From: Butyrivibrio sp. WCD3002
GTDB taxonomy: Bacteria; Bacillota; Clostridia; Lachnospirales; Lachnospiraceae
Assembly: GCF_000424265.1 (NCBI RefSeq)
Contig: NZ_AUJO01000004.1
Coordinates: forward strand, 150,019 to 214,018
Direction of reading: 5' to 3'
Length of the DNA stretch: 64,000 nt
Position numbers and translations under genes: made by a program. Below the pieces are notes generated by a model. It had not been told where the DNA came from, searched no databases, and saw nothing but the letters and a program-made list of their open reading frames with translations. Below, in pieces: positions 60,388-64,000 of the stretch. Positions within the stretch are counted from its first letter, which is position 1. Every line of letters starts with the position of its first letter.

Positions 60388-60543
60388 GCTGCAGAGATTA
60401 TTGAAAGCAAGACAGGGGGTACTATTTCGTGGACTTTGTATGAGGATGGAACTTTAGATATAAGTGGAACTGGCGACTTACAGGGGGATTTGGGATATAA
60501 GAATTATAAATCATCAACAGAAATAAAAAGAGTACACCCATAG
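60388..60543 (+). pseudogene. Fragment of an LRR-type surface protein
   Basis: After a TAA at 60385, an open frame reads ESKTGGTISWTLYEDGTLDI then SGTGDLQGDLGYKNY and stops at 60541. This matches the short module (G-x-L-x-W-x-L-x-x-D-G-x-L-x-I-S-G-x-G) that begins many clostridial BspA-like LRR surface proteins. No signal peptide or repeats are attached, so it is a broken remnant, perhaps related to the large LRR gene at 61164. Confidence 0.65.
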
Positions 60544-60830
60544 GTGTAGTAATGCCTTGGAACGCAAGTTGTACTTTTGTATTATCCATATTTTATATAT
60601 CAACAGCCCGATGGTAGCGTTATCACTGACTCGTTTTACAAATTCATTCACAGCATTTATATAAAAGTTCAGCTTTCCGGGGAACTCAGGATCAAAGGGC
60701 TTTACTTTAAGTTCTAGCACAACATAGCATCGTAGATTTATGTGATAGAACAGAAGATCAAATTTACTTGTTTTCCTGCTATAATGATTTCTTTTTGCCT
60801 TTCTATAAAAGCCCAATTATTTATACAGGT
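60514..60830 (-). pseudogene. Fragment of a DUF1016/YhcG-type PDDEXK nuclease
   Basis: On the minus strand KFDLLFYHINLRCYVVLELK then DPEFPGKLNFYINAVNEFV matches the C-terminal PDDEXK nuclease domain of YhcG (DUF1016) proteins. Upstream in another frame, NNWAFIERQKEIIIAGKQ continues the same family, so a frameshift lies near 60760. The N-terminal domain is missing. It is a decayed copy of a gene type often found in restriction or defence neighbourhoods. Confidence 0.7.
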
Positions 60831-61163
60831 ATCATCATTAATAGATGCTAATAGAGGCGCTGTACAAAATATTACTTCGTATAATTACAGTTATATGTAA
60901 CAGCATGAAAATAAATGTGTAATTCTGAAAAAGCCTGTATCTTGGGTAAGGATGTATTGTAAATTACTAAAGAAAACAGAATTTATTATTATACAAGATA
61001 ATACTTTCATAAATGTGTGGAATTAAAAATAAACGATATAACGATTTATTGAAATAAAAATTAATTTATGATACCATTTACTGCATTGGGGATTAGGGGA
61101 AATCCCCATTTTTTTATGTGAAAATTTATTATGTATGGAAATTTTCTAAGTAGGAGTATTGTT
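60831..61163. other. AT-rich intergenic stretch before the large LRR gene
   Basis: No gene is visible here. It holds the hairpin at 61087-61115 and a TAGGAG ribosome-binding site at 61151-61156. Several AT-rich tracts could contain the promoter of the next gene, but none stands out. Confidence 0.6.
61087..61115 (+). terminator. Terminator or leader attenuator before the large LRR gene
   Basis: 8-bp stem TGGGGATT / AATCCCCA with a 6-nt loop and TTTTTTT. It lies 48 nt upstream of the start at 61164, so it may end upstream transcripts or attenuate the leader. Confidence 0.75.
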
Positions 61164-64000
61164 ATGAGAAGACAGAGAACTGACGTAGTATGCATAATAT
61201 TCGCAATGATTATTTTATTAATAATTGATCTATATTCAACTAAAGCATATGCAAAAGAAAATGAGATTATTGAAGACACCGTTGACATAGCTACTATAGA
61301 TAAGAATTATGTATATGATATAGATGATGATAACAGGTGGATTATCTTTAATAGTTATATTGGTAATGATACGGAAATTAATGTACCGGCATATGTGTTA
61401 ATAGATGGAATAACATATAATGTAGTACTTAATGGAGGTATATGGAAAAATAATGCGAGTATTACAAGTATTTGTTTCGAGGCTGGAATACAGGCTATAT
61501 CATGTAAATCTATGTTTAGCGGGTGTAGTGAATTGAGCATGCTTGATATAAGTGGACTTGATACAAGCAGAGTAACAGATATGTTTGCTATGTTTGAGAA
61601 TTGTCAAAAGATTACATCTTTGGACTTAAGTAGTTTTGATACAAGTAATGTAAATGACATGGGCTGCATGTTTCGTAGTTGTACCAATTTACATAGTGTA
61701 AATTTGAGCAATTTTAATACAAGCAATGTCACTAATATGCGATGCATGTTTAAAGATTGTAATGAACTAACATCTATTGACTTAAGTATGTTTGACACAA
61801 AAAAAGTTGTTAATATGGGACATATGTTTTGTGGTTGTAGTGAATTGATAACCCTTGACTTGAGTATGTTTAATACAGCAAGAGTTAATGAAATGGACTA
61901 TATGTTTCAGAACTGTAGTAACCTAAAAATATTGGATTTGAGTAATTTTAAGTTTCCGAATAGTCATCAATATTCAAGATGGTTTATGTTTGATAAAGCA
62001 TTCACAAAAGATGCTCTGTTGGTAGTACCATATTCATTTATCTACTATGCAGCTACTAATTATACCTTAACTAATGTGTCAGACATTGAAATCCACATGC
62101 TAAATGCACGATTTGAAAGGCTATATAATTCGGACTTTTATGACGAAATTAATAGGTGTAATATTTCTGTTTTTTATGAGATTTCAAATGATTTTTCTTT
62201 TAGAATAGATGATTCGCAAATAATTCTCACGAAATTTCATGGAAATAATTCTAGTACAAGCATTGTAGCAATACCAGCTTATTGTCTTTATGAAGGAAAG
62301 AAATATCATGTTGCACTGGAGGGCTCAGTTTTTGAGAATAATAAAAGAATTACACAAGTTAGAATAGATGATGACGTTGACATTTTGAATTCAAATAGCA
62401 TGTTTAGAGGCTGTACAAGTCTGACTGAGATTAAATATGGCGGAGAAATAGTTCAAATAGATGCGTATATGTTTTATGAATGTTCAAATCTTCAAAGTAT
62501 AGGGGCATTACTTAATAAAGTCACGAGTATTGGCGATTACGCATTTTACGATTGTTTTCAGTCGGTTTACTATCAGAAAACACTCACACTACCATCATCA
62601 TTAACGTCAATAGGTTATGCCGCCTTTTACAATTGTTATGGAATTGGGACGATAAAATATGCAGGAATACAATTATCAAATATTGGATTAAATGCATTTT
62701 TTTCGGACAAGACAGTAACCACTATGGTCGAGTCGGCAGACAGTACATTAAAAAAATATGATTGGAAAGGCTCCAATCGTGAAATAAAGAGAATTGTACC
62801 TAAATGGATTGAATCTTATGAATATGAGATTGACGATCAAAATCATATTGTGACTTTGGAAAAGTATGTTGGTACAGAAAAAGAGATAATAGTTGAAAGC
62901 CCTATAAATGTCGATGGTGAAACATATAATATTTGTTTAGAAAATACCTCTTTTTATAATAATGAAGTATTGGAAAAGATAACAATTTCTAACGATGTAA
63001 TTATTTATTGTACAGATGAATTTTTTAGTGGCTGTGTGAACTTACAAAATGCAATGCTTCCAGAGAATACAGCTATCGGTAAAAATATGTATTATAATTG
63101 TGGTTCTTTGGAAGAAATATCTATAGGGGATGGAATAACCGTAATAAGCGAAGGTGCTTTTTTCGGATGCAATAGTCTTAGAAAAATTACTTTTTCTAGT
63201 GGTGTATATGAAATTGAAAAAGATGGATTCAGAGGTTGTATAAATCTAAAATCTATTGAATTGCCACATGGTCTAAAATATATTGGTGAACAGGCTTTTT
63301 GTGATTGCTGTAACTTGGAGAAAATAATATATGATGGAACAGAATTGGTAGAAATAGGAGCTAGAGCATTTTACACATCTAAGTGCATACCAACATCTAT
63401 ACTTTCAAAGAATAAGAAACTTATAGATTATGATTGGTACAGTTCTAACCGTATACCAAATGTATTTGTAAGCGAATGGATTGAAGACTATGAGTATTCT
63501 GTAGATGAATCTAATGAGATTATTACATTAAATAAATATATCGGTTCTGATACGGAAGTTTATATATCAGGCATTGCGTATATTGATTACAAAGAATTCA
63601 AAGTTCATATCAATAATAAGATTTTTAGTGATAATGTTACGCTGAAAACAGTTGAGATAGATAATAGTGTGATAGCAAACAGCACAGATAGTCTTTTTAA
63701 AGGATGCATAAAACTTAAAAAAGCATCTGTTCCAGAAAGCTTTAATGTGGGAAATGAAATGTACTATGGTTGCGAGGAACTACGAGAAATATCAATAGGT
63801 ACGAGAAATACGATCATTGGTATGAGAGCATTTTTCGGATGTAATCAAATAATGGAAATAGCACTTCCTGACAAAATAACTGAGATTGGACAAGAAGCAT
63901 TCAGTGGATGTGAGAGCTTATCGTTTGAGAGTATGCCTCAGAATCTAAAAAAGATAGGGGCAAAAGCATTCTTTGATTGTAAGGGTCTTGGGGAAATAAA
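61164..64000 (+). CDS. Giant BspA-like leucine-rich surface protein (3' end beyond window)
   Basis: At least 945 residues, open to the right edge. The ATG follows TAGGAG at 61151. An N-terminal hydrophobic segment (about 9-24) ending near AYAKEN is a signal peptide. Four copies of a ~75-residue head module (starting near 61305, 62177, 62809 and 63484; core YxxDxxNxIxTLxKYxG) are each followed by leucine-rich repeats. After head 1 come DUF285-type repeats (DTSNVTDM/MF, LTSLDLSxF). After heads 2-4 come BspA-type repeats (IGxxAFxxCxxL). Such proteins act as adhesins or ligand binders on the cell surface. The anchor is not in the window. It is richer in A/T than the housekeeping genes. Confidence 0.93.
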   Translation, partial: MRRQRTDVVCIIFAMIILLIIDLYSTKAYAKENEIIEDTVDIATIDKNYVYDIDDDNRWIIFNSYIGNDTEINVPAYVLIDGITYNVVLNGGIWKNNASITSICFEAGIQAISCKSMFSGCSELSMLDISGLDTSRVTDMFAMFENCQKITSLDLSSFDTSNVNDMGCMFRSCTNLHSVNLSNFNTSNVTNMRCMFKDCNELTSIDLSMFDTKKVVNMGHMFCGCSELITLDLSMFNTARVNEMDYMFQNCSNLKILDLSNFKFPNSHQYSRWFMFDKAFTKDALLVVPYSFIYYAATNYTLTNVSDIEIHMLNARFERLYNSDFYDEINRCNISVFYEISNDFSFRIDDSQIILTKFHGNNSSTSIVAIPAYCLYEGKKYHVALEGSVFENNKRITQVRIDDDVDILNSNSMFRGCTSLTEIKYGGEIVQIDAYMFYECSNLQSIGALLNKVTSIGDYAFYDCFQSVYYQKTLTLPSSLTSIGYAAFYNCYGIGTIKYAGIQLSNIGLNAFFSDKTVTTMVESADSTLKKYDWKGSNREIKRIVPKWIESYEYEIDDQNHIVTLEKYVGTEKEIIVESPINVDGETYNICLENTSFYNNEVLEKITISNDVIIYCTDEFFSGCVNLQNAMLPENTAIGKNMYYNCGSLEEISIGDGITVISEGAFFGCNSLRKITFSSGVYEIEKDGFRGCINLKSIELPHGLKYIGEQAFCDCCNLEKIIYDGTELVEIGARAFYTSKCIPTSILSKNKKLIDYDWYSSNRIPNVFVSEWIEDYEYSVDESNEIITLNKYIGSDTEVYISGIAYIDYKEFKVHINNKIFSDNVTLKTVEIDNSVIANSTDSLFKGCIKLKKASVPESFNVGNEMYYGCEELREISIGTRNTIIGMRAFFGCNQIMEIALPDKITEIGQEAFSGCESLSFESMPQNLKKIGAKAFFDCKGLGEI

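Noticed and set aside
59648..61163. Complete prophage or integrative element
   Set aside because: No integrase, att repeats, capsid or conjugation genes are seen; only one HTH gene and fragments.

Overview
The window looks like a chromosomal segment of a Gram-positive, AT-leaning Clostridia member, most likely a rumen or gut Lachnospiraceae near Butyrivibrio/Pseudobutyrivibrio. This is inferred from protein style: SufS-SufU, the rqcP-divIC-tilS-hpt-ftsH block, a short prolyl-tRNA synthetase, domain-swapped GH3, YesMN-type two-component pairs, BspA-like surface proteins, Shine-Dalgarno-led genes and many hairpin/T-run terminators. No 16S gene is present, so the assignment is by impression. The hpt/ftsH block lacks yabP, yabQ and spoIIE, which fits a lineage that does not sporulate.

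Layout. 1-4.3 kb: the end of a suf operon (sufS cut by the left edge, sufU), a secreted-protein gene interrupted by one in-frame TGA, and an unrecognised gene with an internal repeat. 4.27-4.8 kb: a hairpin-rich intergenic patch with duplicated motifs, facing a tRNA-Lys(CTT). 5-14.5 kb: two esterases, an oligosaccharide-type ABC importer (lipoprotein, two permeases, no ATPase) and its probable AraC-type regulator and histidine kinase. 14.6-24 kb: housekeeping genes (proS, cca, a PEGA surface protein, rqcP, divIC, tilS, hpt, ftsH). 24-30 kb: a cytoplasmic GH13 enzyme, an SGNH-like/MBOAT acyltransferase pair and fba. 30-38 kb: greA, a flavin reductase-like protein, a YdcF-like protein, two overlapping hybrid histidine kinases and an FAD oxidoreductase. 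38-46.6 kb: A-type flavoprotein, an EIIC-like membrane protein, a ferredoxin-type aldo/keto reductase, cytoplasmic GH5 and GH3 enzymes, and an orphan galactose/glucose-type binding lipoprotein.

46.8-59.4 kb is more accessory: a large secreted CHAP/lectin-like/Big2/LRR protein, a kinase-fold remnant, a CD3324-like protein, a leftward MFS transporter plus XRE-TPR regulator, a floA remnant beside a LytTR regulator, an unrecognised protein behind a SigD/FliA-like promoter, three acetyltransferases, a DUF3795 protein and a flavodoxin-fold reductase. 59.6-61.1 kb is AT-rich decayed DNA with a small HTH protein and fragments of an LRR surface protein and a DUF1016 nuclease. The last 2.8 kb is the start of a giant BspA-like surface protein cut by the right edge.

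Taken together the genes suggest uptake and intracellular hydrolysis of plant-derived oligosaccharides (ABC importers, esterases, GH5, GH3, GH13, aldolase) in an anaerobe with oxygen-scavenging flavoenzymes and large surface adhesin-like proteins. I found no complete new defence or mobile system. The best candidates for something undescribed are the hairpin-rich repeat at 4.27-4.60 kb, the paired hybrid kinases with a degenerate receiver, the SigD-linked unknown protein, and the four-fold modular BspA-like protein.
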